From positions 98,342,340 through 98,406,339 of the forward strand of contig RSEF01000001.1 in the NCBI GenBank assembly GCA_003993805.1: a stretch of DNA of 64,000 nucleotides, given 5' to 3'. This document shows positions 49,086-60,490 of the stretch, in pieces. Under the pieces are notes generated by a model. It did no database searches. It had not been told where the DNA came from and was given only the letters and a program-made list of their open reading frames with translations. Source of the DNA: Himantopus leucocephalus (lineage: Eukaryota > Chordata > Aves > Charadriiformes > Recurvirostridae). The position numbers were made by a program, and so were the translations under genes. The first letter of the stretch is position 1. Each line of letters starts with the position of its first letter.

Positions 49086-49117
49086 ACTAAAGGAGAAAAA
49101 TGATCATTATGTTCTCC

Positions 49118-49205
49118 CACTGTCATCTGAAGGTTTCAAAATATATTACAGTCCTTCACTAATCGTCACAATGCCCCACTAAGTCAATATTATTATAATC
49201 ATTTC
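49118..49205 (-). mobile_element. MIR-like SINE fragment
   Basis: 'CATCTGAAGGTTTCAAAATA', 'CACTAATCGTCACAATGCCC' and 'ATATTATTATAATCATTTCA' follow the antisense MIR order (CATCTCAAAGCGCTTTACAAA...TCCTCACAACA.CCC...ATTATTATCCCCATTTTACA). The downstream core (GAAACTGAGGCA) is lost. Confidence 0.55.
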
Positions 49206-49212
49206 ATAAGTG

Positions 49213-49255
49213 CTGAGAGACTGATTCTGATCTCATTCACGTGAGTTCAGTCATG
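49213..49255. repeat. Fragment of dispersed amniote repeat (tentative)
   Basis: 'GACTGATTCTGATCTCATTC' then 'ACGTGAGTTCAGTCATGA' recalls the widespread reptile/bird phrase CTGATTCTGATCTCACTTACACCAGTGTAAAT. It directly follows the MIR-like fragment. Confidence 0.35.
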
Positions 49256-49799
49256 ACACCGTATCCCAGTTAGAGGGCTGTCTCTTGCATTTCAGAGCTA
49301 TGGGAACATCATGGGTTGGAAACTTCTACTACACAAAATAAATTAGCTTGGGCCACAAAGGACTGGATTAGAAGACTGTAATGTTGCCTCATGTACATGG
49401 CAAGTCTGGCCCACCAGCTCCATTGCCTTCATGATGCTTTATGGCACAGGTCCTGTCTCACAGGAGAAATTTAGCAATTCTAGGCATGGTTCTGGGGTTC
49501 TTTCAGATGGGAACATGGGGGCTCACAACTTAAGGCAGAGCTCCCCATTTACATCACTGCAAATGGCAACAAAATCCAGCCAACTTGTTAAAGATGGCAC
49601 GGTGGTATCAGTGAAACTGCTCAGAGTGAAAGCTAAGAGTCCTCACCTTTAACCAGCAGATAACCCTTCCCTCACTGTGACTTTGGACTGCTGACAGTAC
49701 ATTAGGCAACATGGTTCATAGCTGTAGGCAGGGATAGGGAGTTAAGAATTCAATTTCTGAGAGTTACGAAAGGTCCTTTGTCAAAACACTCACCTCAGT
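49256..49799. other. Unique non-coding DNA
   Basis: Nothing recognisable. Confidence 0.5.
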
Positions 49800-49890
49800 G
49801 GGTGATCTCAGTATTCGTCTCCATAAAATGGGGAGAAGAAAACAATCCTTCTTTATACATTACTTTGAGATTCATAGATAAAACACATTT
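49800..49890 (+). mobile_element. MIR-like SINE fragment
   Basis: 'GTCTCCATAAAATGGGGAGA' is the MIR core (CCCATCTGTAAAATGGGGATA), followed by 'CATTACTTTGAGATTCATAG', matching the MIR 3' part. Sense orientation. Confidence 0.55.
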
Positions 49891-51173
49891 TCTAGAGCTC
49901 TGATCCTTTGTTAAAAAATTCATAGCATCATTTTCCCTCCTGCCCCCCATTCCGCTTACCAAAATTCAGGGTCTTGTGTGTTATTCCAGGGGAATCAGGA
50001 GTTGGAAAGAAGTCTTTCTTTTATGATATCTTGTTTATTTGCAAAGAATGCATGAAGTCATATTTTATCCATGCAGGAGAAATCAAACAAGCCAGAGACA
50101 GTTTCTTTGCTTACAGCATCAAACTTGAAGCTCCTCCTTAGGGTCAAGCTACCAGCTGCTTAAACAAGCTGTGCTTCAACTCCCTTCTTTCCCCATATTT
50201 GTGTTGAAGCTTCATTCCCTCTCTCTCTCTCTTTTTTTCACATGCGTACACACCCTCCCTGTTTTTTCAGTGCTCATTGAAGTTGTCTCTCCTGAGTGGC
50301 TGAAGTGCTTGTATGGCCTCTGGCTTGCATAGCAGCCTGCTATATCATTCCATAGGAGAGTTTAAACATTTATCTAGAGTGTAAAATGAAATTTAACTCA
50401 AGCTACAACGGCATTGGTGGTCCTCAAGCCCTGACAGCAGTGGCCAAAGCTACATGGTACTCTGCTTCTGAGAGTATATACCCAATAACGTGAACTCTGC
50501 ACTTGAATCACTGTGAACCTTCTTAGGAGAATTTCTTCACAGCAGTTCAAATGTTTCTCTCCATGACTCTGGCAGACGCCCAGGGAATTTCTCTGAGGTG
50601 CTCCCTACCGAGGTTCCTCTGTTAACTTGCTGGGCATGCTTTTCCTCCCAACAGCACAACTAGAAAGTCAGTCATGGGAGGAAGAAGGATGCAGAAAAGA
50701 GGATGAGTTTGGAGTTGTTTAGGTTTCTTTAATGCAAGGTGACCGAGAGTGTAGCAGAAGCTGAGAGAGGCAAGATCCAAGAATTTCAGAGGCAAAAGGA
50801 AGAAAATTATACCGAGGCTCTGTTATGACTTACTGGGACTTGACTCTACACCTAAGATTGTGAACTCTAGAGAGAGCACCACAGGAGAAAAGGGGAGGAA
50901 GGGAAAGCAGAGAAAAGCTAATAGAAGCAGGAAGATACATTTGGGAGATGTGGGAGAGGCACTGGGGGAAGAGGATAGGCGAAAGCAACATGAAGGAAAC
51001 AGAAACTGAAAGATGAGATTAAAAAAAAAAAAAAGAAATTAGGAAATGGAAGAAAAGCCTGTGACCAAATAGGAAGAAAATAAGCCCGTCAAGAGAAAAG
51101 GGAACAGAAAAAGAAGCAAGCAGGCTTTTTCCCTAACAGGTAAGAATTTAGGATGCTGCTTCCTACATCTCAC
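49891..51173. other. Non-coding DNA, strongly purine-rich from 50.65 kb
   Basis: No gene is supported. There is a (CT)n run at 50219-50232. From 50.65 kb the plus strand becomes purine-rich; in 50881-50940, 51 of 60 bases are A or G. Confidence 0.55.
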
Positions 51174-51201
51174 ACAAANAAAAAAAAAAAAAAAAAAAAA
51201 A
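51174..51201. repeat. Poly-A tract with one ambiguous base (N at 51179)
   Basis: An A-run of more than 20 is interrupted near its start by the only N in the window. It is probably a homopolymer read-length ambiguity. The run could be the tail of a retroposed sequence, but no source sequence is recognised upstream. Confidence 0.85.
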
Positions 51202-52189
51202 GTAGCAACTTGTTTAGAGATGTGTTTGAACCTAGTTTTGGATTACGACTGAGCTCCGGGATAATCAACCCCCTCAGAGGTAGTGGCCAATTTTGGAGAC
51301 ACTGGCTGCACTGGCCCCTCTTGCTGCACGATACAGAATTGCTATGTCCAAGAGCACCATCAAGCGGTGAAGGGGAGACGATATTAAAGCAGCCAAAGGG
51401 CTCTCTTTTGGCGCAGTAAATTCGCATAACGGAAAACTACACAGAACAATTTATTTCCGTGTAGCATCCTTCACACAGAGGATCCTGCATCTCATTACAG
51501 GGGAGAGTAAAAGAACACATAAAGGTCTGCACAGCCAGCTGCCGTGTCGCATGCGCAGCACATGGATGGGGCTTCCAATTGCAGGTAGAGAGGTGGGGGA
51601 AACAAGGTGGGAATGGCCTGGAGAGGAAACAGAAGGGGCAGTGATGGAGCAGGGAAGCGGTGGTAGTAGGGAATGGAGAGGGGAGGAGCAATCAGGAGAA
51701 GGTGTTTGGGGTCAAGTGTGACAGTGAGGGGGAAGGGTGTGAAGGAGCCGCAGTTGGAGGGGGGAGGTCATTCATTGAAACTGATACGATCACGCATGTC
51801 ACAGGTCTTCCTTCACAGAGGGCTCAGAAAAATCAGAAAAGCAACTCAGATCTGGGCACCTCACTGGGGAATTACCTCTTCTCAACACTAATCAACCTCT
51901 CCTCAAATTGCAGTATTCCTGACTGCTGGTGCGGCACCCAGCATGACTTTGGGAAGAATAACGTAAGGGATAATCATGAATAGGTCACAGTATGATGAGT
52001 CAGTGATGATGGATTTTAATAAAGGAGTGGATGTGGCAAAAGCAGCTTGTGTGTATGTGTGCCTGGGATGCAGGAGCATGAACCTGACAGAGGACATACA
52101 GATAAGGAAATCATGACTAATATAAATGGGAGATCTCTGTAAAAAGTGATGCTAGAAGAAGCATATTGACAGTTGTCCCTCACACTTAT
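51202..52189. other. Unique non-coding DNA, G/A-rich 51.58-51.78 kb
   Basis: No gene is supported. The frames up to 107 codons lie in purine-rich sequence and have no domain. Confidence 0.5.
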
Positions 52190-52355
52190 CTGCCGGTTTT
52201 CACTCACAGATCTCAAAATGTTTTAAAAAGGCAGATCAGCACCACCTTCCTTATTTTACACCTTGAAAAACAGACACAGAGAAATGATTCATTTGCCCAA
52301 GAAGCATAACCAAGAGCATAACATCAGTGCCTTGCTTCCGTGTTGAGTACTCTGC
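52190..52355 (-). mobile_element. MIR-like SINE
   Basis: 'CAGATCTCAAAATGTTTTAA', 'CTTCCTTATTTTACACCTTG', 'AAAAACAGACACAGAGAAAT' and 'CATTTGCCCAAGAAGCATAA' follow the antisense MIR order (GATCTCAAAGCGCTTTA, CATTTTACAGATG, GAAACTGAGGCACAGAGA, CTTGCCCAAGGTCACA). Confidence 0.7.
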
Positions 52356-54789
52356 AAAATGGTCCATGCTGCCTCCACACAAGAAAGAAGAAGAGCATTT
52401 CACCCAGGCACAGACAGTTCCTTGCGTGAAGCCTGCAGAGGCAGGAAGTTACAGTGGAGCTGAGATTTGGTAGAGTCCAGGCAGACAAACAAGAGAGATG
52501 AAAGGGTAAGCCGAAGGAGATGTGAGAGTTGAGTGTGGCTCACACAGGAGTGACAACACCAGCCGTACAGCTAGCACTGGCAGGGGAACAGGGAGCAGTG
52601 CTAATGATGGGACTTGCCTGAAAGGCAGAGAGAAGAAGAAAGAGGGCTCAAACAGCAGTGAAAGAGCAGCAGCTGGTGAGGCACAATTCACACCAGGAGG
52701 TAAAAGAGAGAGAGAACACCGGAGGAAGACTGCCTTGATCAATAGCACTGAGAACCATGGCGAGGTCACAGAAAATAAGGGGCGAAAAGGGAGGGTTTCA
52801 TCTTACAAGAAAGGGAAAAAAAAAAAAAGAAAGAAATGGGCAGCCTGTTACTGAAGTACCAGTATGATCATTACAAGAGACAAGATTTCCGCTGGGCAAG
52901 ACCTGTCTTGTATTGCCACCAAGCACAGCTACCTCAGTCAACTATGAGCTTCAAGAAAGACTCTGACACCTTGCCTTAAATTTGTGGGCACCTTAAATTC
53001 ACTGTGGGTTTTTTGGGATGTGTGTTGTTTTTTTTGGTTTGGGAGTTCGTGGGGTATTTTTGGTTTTGTTTGTTTGTTTGTTTACTTTTTCCTTCAGATG
53101 ACTCCCATTTAGATACATCTCGTCCTAGACCCTGCCTTTGGGCCTATCCCTTACTCTGGCAAGGAAGAATCAAAGCCTCGGGGGAGCTTTGCCATCTCAG
53201 CCACAGAGGAGTTCTGCTGTGGTGACCTGTGGGAGAATGCTGACGTCTCTAAAGCACTGTGGCACACATGGAGGACTTTTTGCTTGTCTCATTAACCGGA
53301 ATGCCTTTGTAGCTTCCAGCTGCCTCAGAGCGGTGCTGAGGTCGGAAAGGGGAGCAAATAGAGATTTCCAGCATGTGCTTGCACATGGCAGGCAAAGCAG
53401 GGGGAGAAATCCTTTCTCCTGTGGGCTTCAGAGCCTGCTTAAAATACAGTAATAAACGAGTCAAATATTTCCTCAAATCAGACTCTGGAGTCTCAACTTC
53501 ATACCAGACAATTTTCTACCTCATCCCATCATGCCTATTCCACACAGTACCAGTAATTCTCCTTTCCCTCCTCTTCTGTTGGGGTGATTAATTATTAATT
53601 ACTATTAAAAGGAAAAGGCTGAGAGGGCCAACTTACAGTTTTGCAACCAAAAGACACAAACCTACACTGATTATAATCCCAGTCACTTTTCATCCTGCTA
53701 GGCAGAGTCTGAGTTTATGCCAAAAGGTTGTGTGTTCGCTCCCGACTGTATCTAAAGCTAATGGGGTGGGGAGGGATGAGGAAATGCAGCACATTCTCAT
53801 GAGCATTAGAGGGAGCTCATATAAGACAAGGGAGAAATGAAGAGGTCTCAGTTTCGGAAACCCCTTTTGAGAGCTCGTTGGAGGAACCATAGCAGAACTG
53901 ACTGCTTCTGACTTCTGCTAATACCCCATGCTGAATATTAATGATAAACATAATAAAATATGTATATAGTGTAATAGGAATAAAAACGTGGATGTAGCAC
54001 CACAGATTTATAATACTGCTTTACATACACATTCAGACAGCTGAGTAGCTGTGGTGAACATGGAGCCTGCTGCAAGGAATAAAAACAAGCTCCCTGCTCT
54101 AGATACTTATTCACGCTTATGCCAGTCTTTTCCCATGTCTACTGCATAGCTTTCAGGTCCCTTTGCTTTCCAGTTCCCAGTGTGATTACACTGTCTGGAC
54201 AAACTTAATAGGTTCATCTGTATAGATGCCCTAGCACCTGGAAGTCTTTAAAGCTGAGGATAAGTGGGGGTGTAAGGAGCAGGTTTGCTAGTGTTCAGTG
54301 ACCCTATCCCACAAGAGGTCTCAGTGTGGTTTCAACAAACCAATGAATTGTAATGGCTTAAGTCTCTCCAGCGGATGACCTAACTCCACTCCTGCCCTAC
54401 GGCTGGATACATTCTAGCCTTTGCACCACCACGGATCTGCACAGAGCAGTTCCCAACAGGTATGGATTTCCTATGGCACCAGAGAGATGCCTCCCCATGC
54501 ACAAGATGGCAAATGCAAATATGTCCTGTTCTAAGCCCTAAACACTCAGCTACAGGAATCAATGCTAAAGAAGCCTGAAGAGTAAAGTCTGAAAAGAGTA
54601 CAGAGTTTGGAACATAAAGATGCTATGGTGGCCGCCTTCTCCTGTGGTTTCCTGTGGACCGCATCAGGTTTTTGGTTATTGTGCCAAAAACCCCACACTT
54701 TTTTTTCCAGATGTGTCATTTTGTCTAGCAAAAGAAGTTGCCTCTGCGTACAAACTTCGCCTGTCTTACTTTGAATAACGTGGGTTTGA
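52356..54789. other. Non-coding DNA with purine-rich and G/T-rich tracts
   Basis: No gene is supported. The stretch 52.38-52.84 kb is purine-rich on the plus strand (48 of 60 bases in 52621-52680). A G/T tract with a (TTTG)n run lies at 53003-53091. The stretch 53.93-54.0 kb is AT-rich. Confidence 0.5.
53003..53091. repeat. G/T-rich low-complexity tract with (TTTG)n
   Basis: GTGGG-T6-GGGATGTGTGTTG-T8-GG and similar, ending in four TTTG units (53064-53083). Its composition matches that of the tract at 12221-12290. Confidence 0.8.
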
Positions 54790-54910
54790 TGATTCTGGAT
54801 GAGAGCCACTGTGGGTACTGCCACAAGCCTGCTGGATGTACCAGGACAAGTCACTTTACTCTGCACTCTCTGTCTCTGTTTTTCTCTTATCTCATGGTTT
54901 CTTGAGGCAG
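54790..54910 (+). mobile_element. MIR-like SINE fragment (tentative)
   Basis: 'GGACAAGTCACTTTACTCTG' then 'CACTCTCTGTCTCTGTTTTT' resembles the MIR stretch GGGCAAGTCACTTAACCTCTCTGTGCCTCAGTTTCC. The 3' half is not recognisable. Confidence 0.4.
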
Positions 54911-57829
54911 AAATGGCCTCGAGAGGTATAAATGAGAACCGTTACACAAAACCTGCAGAGTAGTAGTAAAAGTAATGATTATGGTAATAACATAATGCAG
55001 GCAAACTATCTTAACATGTGTTTACAAATAGCAATGCTATCCTTTAAGGTACTTGAGACATCCCCTGCCCTGTAGGGTGAACCTTTTCATCAGATAGGCT
55101 GTCTCCAGGGGTCTGACCTGAACCACTGAGCAGCTTCAGCTTGGAATTAGACCCCCTCTGGGACTTAAAGCTCTGGAAATTATTTAAAGTGCTCGCAAGC
55201 AAATCCATTGTGCCTATCAAACAGTTCCCCAGAGACAGTAGGAACAGGGGAAAAATTATTCCCATGGAGACTCTGACAGTGATATTAAGAAAGCACCGTG
55301 GGAAGCAAACAAGTCCTCACCTAAACACAGCTAGAGTTGTCTATTTCCATTTTCCACTCTGATCTTCAACACCTTTGCTTGCTACCTCTCCAAAGAACTG
55401 TCAGCAAAGGTAGAACACAAGGGAGACATGCTTTTTTAACTAAGTCTGTCCACAGACTTGGCCAACTCAGCACTCCAACAGAGTCGTTTAGTTCTGAACA
55501 ACTCCTAGGTGATCTATGCCAGAGGAACACGGTACCATCCTCCAAAGCATTTCAGTTACTGGGACTCAATGGGTAACCATACATTAACATGGCAGCTGCC
55601 CAAATACAAGATTAAGACTGCACACAGGGTCTTCTGCTGTATTCAGTAAATCAAGGAAAGGGGATCCTTCTGTGAACTGCCCTCGACCAGAGGTCACTGC
55701 CTAGTCCACTCTGGCAGCTTTGGGACTTGCTATTTTAATTCTTTAAGACAAACTAGCTCATTTAGACTGAAAAAGAGGGGAGCACTGAGACAAGCAGCTC
55801 AACTGGCAAATCTTTGAGGGATGGCACCATCAGCACTAGGGGGCCATGATCAGCAACCGCAGTATCTTCCACTGACTCAGCTGTTTGCAGAACCATCCAT
55901 TGCTCTGTGCCCTCAGCCCAGTTGCCAAGTAAAACGTGTTCACTGAAACAAGTGTCACAGCAATAACTTGATCACTTCACATTGAGCGAGCCTGTTAGCA
56001 TGAGTCATTTAAACTATTTTTCTAAAATTGCTTTAGCTATCTCCAAGTTGCCTCAGTGCAGGTCCCTCCTCTTGCTTAGCCCTCTAATGGGAAGGTCACC
56101 CCAAGAGCACATGAAAAAGCAGTTTCCACAAAAGAGGTGAAAGAACCAGTTTATCCAGCCAGCCTGCAAATCACTTGCACTCAAGTGGTACAAGTTTCTT
56201 GTGTGAACCAGGTGATAGAAAAACAACCCTTGCCCTTAATTAGCAAAGATGAATTCAAACTGCAAGAGCAGGTGAGTTTGGCATCCAAGCTGGTAAGATC
56301 AGACAAGCTCGATAGAAAATCTATGCACACAACATATACCCAGCAGGATACACACAGAGCCCCCAGAACACAAGATGGAAGAATTCCCATCATCAAAGCA
56401 GAAGATCACAGGCAGCTGCGGGCAGCCTGAGGGCAGGACACAGTTGCTAAGCAACTCTTCCCTGGGTTGGATGTCGCATACACTCCCAACCCCAACAACG
56501 CCAGGCGCATAGAGGATATCTTGCACTGGGGTTTCAGTAGGAAGGCATCTAATGAGGGGGTTGTTTCCCCTAGCACCTTCTGTGCTTCACTTCAAGCAGC
56601 TCCAAGGACTCCCTAACCAATAGTCTGCTTCCAAAAAGATGACTGGCCTTTGGTAGTTGGCAGTGGCATTTGACTGGACCAGTTGCTCAATGGCATAAAT
56701 ATTGACATCAGGACCAAGGGGATGTATAACATTCCCACTGGTGCAAACAGTGAAGTGTTTTAGCCTGGTAATGTTTTACATGTGTGCCTAAAACCAAGAA
56801 GTTCAGAAATAGGTGGGTGAATAAGTGAGTAGAGGGCATGGTTAGAGATAGCCAGAAAAGATAGTTCCCCTTGCCACCCACTCCCGACTGTAAGCTTTAT
56901 TTTTTCTCTTTTTGTAAGAAATCTTCCTTAAATAAGATGCAACAGGGTAAAACATGACAGGCACAATATTTTGAAGAAAGCAGAAATACTTTAGGACATT
57001 CTACCTTGTCTCCCAAGTATTTGGCTCCTGGGTCTACCCACCTGACCAGGAAGCTAAGAGAAGCTAGGTAACTTGCAGAGAAGAGTTCTTGGACAGCTGA
57101 GAAGTTTGAAGGGTGGGTGACCTCACAAAGCAGAGCAGTGAGAGAAGAATCTAGCTACAAAGACCTGAAAGCCCCAGCTCAGCTAGGCCTGGAAAGCCAG
57201 AAGCACCCAACTCAGCAGAAGACCCATAGTGAAAAGGAAAGTTATTAGGGACACTGACAACATACAATGCATTGAGTGATATTGGCCGGGCAGTAAATCT
57301 GTGCCTTCTTCCTACTGAAAACTTCAACAAAACTCATACCCTACTGTAGAACATCTCAGTTCCAGTAGTCCACCGTTTCTTGAACGGACAAGACTTTCTT
57401 TACGAAAATTTTCAAACAGATCTTCCCCAACATGTAAGTTTTTAGTGCTGCTCCAGCCTAAGTCATGGAAGGTTTCCCATGGTTACAACATGATCTTTGG
57501 GATAAACCAGCACATCTCAGGGTACTTTAAAATGCCTTGGGGCTTTGGGGAGCAACTAACGCTCAAGTGATCAAATTTCTGATGACGCTATCTTTGTTCT
57601 TTTAGGGAGATGGAAAAGAGGTGGCTGTCCATGCAAGCTGCAAATATTAGCATTCATTCCCTCCGCATTGGAAGAACTGAGCTGCCTTGTCTGAAAGTTA
57701 TTTATATTTCCATAGATCAAGTTTTATCTAGTGCTTTGTAACCACCATAAATTCTTTCACACCACCCCTAACCTACTTTTACTAGAACATTTCTCTGTAA
57801 TTATTCATTGGTGCTCACAGGTCTGTTGT
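54911..57829. other. Unique non-coding DNA
   Basis: No gene is supported. Frames of at most 97 codons, no domain, no recognised repeat. Confidence 0.5.
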
Positions 57830-58010
57830 GCCAGGCGTGGGATAAGCACACACTGAGAGATGGCCCCAGGCCATTAAAGACTGAGATACCAGTATATGGT
57901 ATTATTAATTTCATTCTATAGATGGGCAGCTGAGATTCTGGGATACTTAATCAAGTGCTTAGGGTCTTTTGGGATGCTCATGGAAGAGCTGGACACATTC
58001 CTCACATCGT
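57830..58010 (-). mobile_element. MIR-like SINE
   Basis: 'GTTGTGCCAGGCGTGGGATA', 'AGCACACACTGAGAGATGGC', 'CCCAGGCCATTAAAGACTGA' and 'AGATGGGCAGCTGAGATTCT' correspond to an antisense MIR-type SINE with the extended middle found in reptile and bird copies (TGTGCTAGGTACTGTACAAACACACAGAGAGA.AGTCCCTGCCC). The core is decayed. Confidence 0.55.
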
Positions 58011-59109
58011 CTGAATGGCAGAGCAGCATTTTTTCCCGATGCAGGTTAAATTATTCTTCCTAAACTGGTTTTCTGTGAAACTCCAGACATATTATTAATG
58101 AGCTGTTATTCATTAGAAAGCTAACTGGCCTTTTGTTTGATATTCCAGGGGGGCAAAGAGAAAGCCAGGAACTACTGTAGGCACCAGGAACAAGGGAAGG
58201 GCAAACCGTCTCCCATTCTCCCTTTCATTGGAGCCTGGGGCCTCAAGGAAGAGAAAAAAAATCTCAGCAAGCCTTCCCTTCAGCAGTCCCTTGCAGTTGC
58301 CCATCGGGGTGTTTATATGAGTCTGGGCCTCTGAGAGACTTTCCTAGCTGGCAGGGCTCTCGCCAAGTTCCACCTTTATGACAAGGGCCTTATGGCTTTG
58401 CCCAGCTCCAATAGTTCTGGATTTTCACCGCAAAGATTTATTCTGTCCCTTTGGGACAAAATAGCAACATATCTGGACAGCAGGCAGACAGCTTGCAGAT
58501 AAACAAAATATAACTTCAGCCTTTCAGCAAAACCTTTTTTCCCTCCTTTTCTTTTTTTACACAGAAGAGTCTGGTGGGGGAAAGAGAGAAAGTGAACAGA
58601 AAGGTCCACAGGGAGAGGAACGTGTGTGGGGGGAGGAGAGGGGAAAGGAAACAAATTAAAATGATGGGTAGAATTTGTGTGTAATAGTGCATTATTTATA
58701 AAGACAAGTTCAACTGAAAAACATTCTTGTCCAGGCAGGGAGAGAGAAAGGAGATAACTCTTTTAGTCTGGTATGTTCATTAGTGCTATCATCCTGACCC
58801 GAGTGCCAGATGCACTGTCTGCAAGCCACCCAAGGATTGCAGCCACAGCCAGCCATGCTTTGCATGGAACATCTGTGGCTTACAGGTCAAGATTATGAAA
58901 GAAAGTCAAAACATTTTCAAAAGTCTCACATATACATTCAAAATCCCCATATGGGATCAGCCTCCGAAGAAGCACAGTAAGAGTAAATATTCAAATATTA
59001 GGGAAGATAGACTTTGGGACCTCTTCAGTGATCTTCCAGGAATGGAACAGAGGAGGAAAGTTGTCAGGTAACACTGGGGATCTTCCAAAGAGTCAAGCCC
59101 GAAGTTTTC
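58011..59109. other. Unique non-coding DNA
   Basis: No gene is supported. A purine-rich tract lies at 58.56-58.64 kb. Nothing else is recognised. Confidence 0.5.
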
Positions 59110-60430
59110 TTTTGTGTCTTGGGTAGAAATAGGAGGATTCCCCGAAGCTATTGCCGGGCCAGGAAAAGGATAGCTCCCTTGAAGCCACGAGCTGTCAGTT
59201 TAGAAAAACCTTGGTTTCAAGTTCCCAAGGACAGTTTTCACTCTACTTTCCAATATTCCTCTCTCAGTTCACTTGAGCTAATACAGAATGTAAAGCTATC
59301 CAATATTTTGCTACAGTCTGCATGTGTTGTATCTGCCTTTTGTCTTCCAAATTTGCACTCTTCCAATACAAAAAGCACTTGCATTAGGCTGGCCATGAGG
59401 TTTCTCTTTATACTTGCTATTGCTTATTGTTCCATTATCTATGAGCTTTTTGGTGATTTTCCAAATATTCTATCTATTATTTTGCTGAAGACAGAAGTCA
59501 GACTGAAAAGATGGTTACTTACAGGATCACGTCTTTTCCGAAGGTCACCCACTTTTCTTAGAGCTTTCAGTACCTCCTCTGATCTCCCTGCTTTTTCAGA
59601 AATAATTGCTGGTATTATAGCAAACTTAACAACTTTAAGTATCCTAGCACACATGTATGTGCAGCTGTTTGCCTGTCTGTAAGGCAGCTGGTCAGTCCCT
59701 CCAGTCACAAGAAGACCTGCTGATAAACTCCATTCTCTGCTACAGCACTCTCTCATCTTTTTTCCATTTTAGCCAAAACCGTTCTGCTGCTGCTCCTACC
59801 TACTTCACCCTCCTCTCAAATCTCTTAGGGTCTGTGACTCCTGAAAAAATGGATCATCTCCTGCAGTCACCTGCCAGCTCTGTTCTGAGCCTTTTATAGA
59901 CACTGTTTGATGATCCCAGCTGTGTCTGACTAGGGCTGAATGGGTCCTGAAGACCCAAAGCATACTGGTACAGTATCTTGGCGTGGAAGAGCTGACCTAC
60001 AACATATCTTGTTGCAAGCCTCCCATACCTGCTCTTTAACAGCTATTTTACAGTTTGTCCTTTTCATTTTCAAAATTATTTTTTTTTTAATCTTATTCAA
60101 GATGCTTTGGGGGGAGGGAGAGCCAAATTCACAATCTCAGCCATTTTTGAGCCATCATTAATTTCTTTCCATCCTCATTTGCTAATAGACCTACTTTCTC
60201 CCTACTGCTACTTTTTCCTCTGATCTGTTTGTAAAAGCCTTTCTTATTCTACTTTAACCCATTAATTTCATTCTGTTTCTCATCTGTCGAGCCATACCTA
60301 ATCCCTCTGATGGCATGTTTTATCAGCTAGGAATTCATCTCGTTTCTTTCTATTATGCAGCATTATCTCAGCTGCCTCACTGAAATCGAAGCATAACAGA
60401 TCTCCTGCTCTCGCTTTTATCATCTAACTA
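59110..60430 (-). mobile_element. Ancient CR1/L3-type LINE: ORF2 linker and start of reverse transcriptase
   Basis: Minus-strand ORF2 remains of a non-LTR retrotransposon. Positions 60245 to 60170 read KKGFYKQIRGK...VGLLANEDG over about 26 codons without a stop, matching the CR1 stretch between endonuclease and RT (KKSFYRYI.SKR...VGPLVNEDG). Positions 59527 to 59461 read LFSLTSVFSKIIDRIF, matching the RT opening block NYRPVSLTSV..KI.E.I. Around 59.3 kb, KADTTHADCSKILDSF matches RT motif A (KAVDVVYLDFSKAFDTV), with the first catalytic aspartate context degraded. The 187-codon plus-strand frame at 59119-59682 is antisense to this element and is not a gene. The catalytic ADD part and the 3' tail are missing. 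Confidence 0.75.
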
Positions 60431-60432
60431 AG

Positions 60433-60490
60433 GCTCTGATTCAGCAAGGTAATGCCACCAGGCTCGCCTGAATTGTCTCACTGAGGTCAG
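60433..60490. repeat. Fragment of dispersed amniote repeat (tentative)
   Basis: 'CTCTGATTCAGCAAGGTAAT' and 'TCACTGAGGTCAGGCAC' recall the old repeat with CCTGATTCAGCAAAGCACTTAAGC in reptile and bird genomes. Weak. Confidence 0.35.

Noticed and set aside
51174..51201. Poly-A run as the tail of a processed pseudogene
   Set aside because: The upstream sequence is purine-rich non-coding DNA with no mRNA-like frame or recognised source.
59119..59682. Longest open frame, 187 codons, plus strand
   Set aside because: It runs antisense through a LINE whose minus strand reads RT motifs. The translation has no domain, no signal of codon use, and no splice or promoter context.
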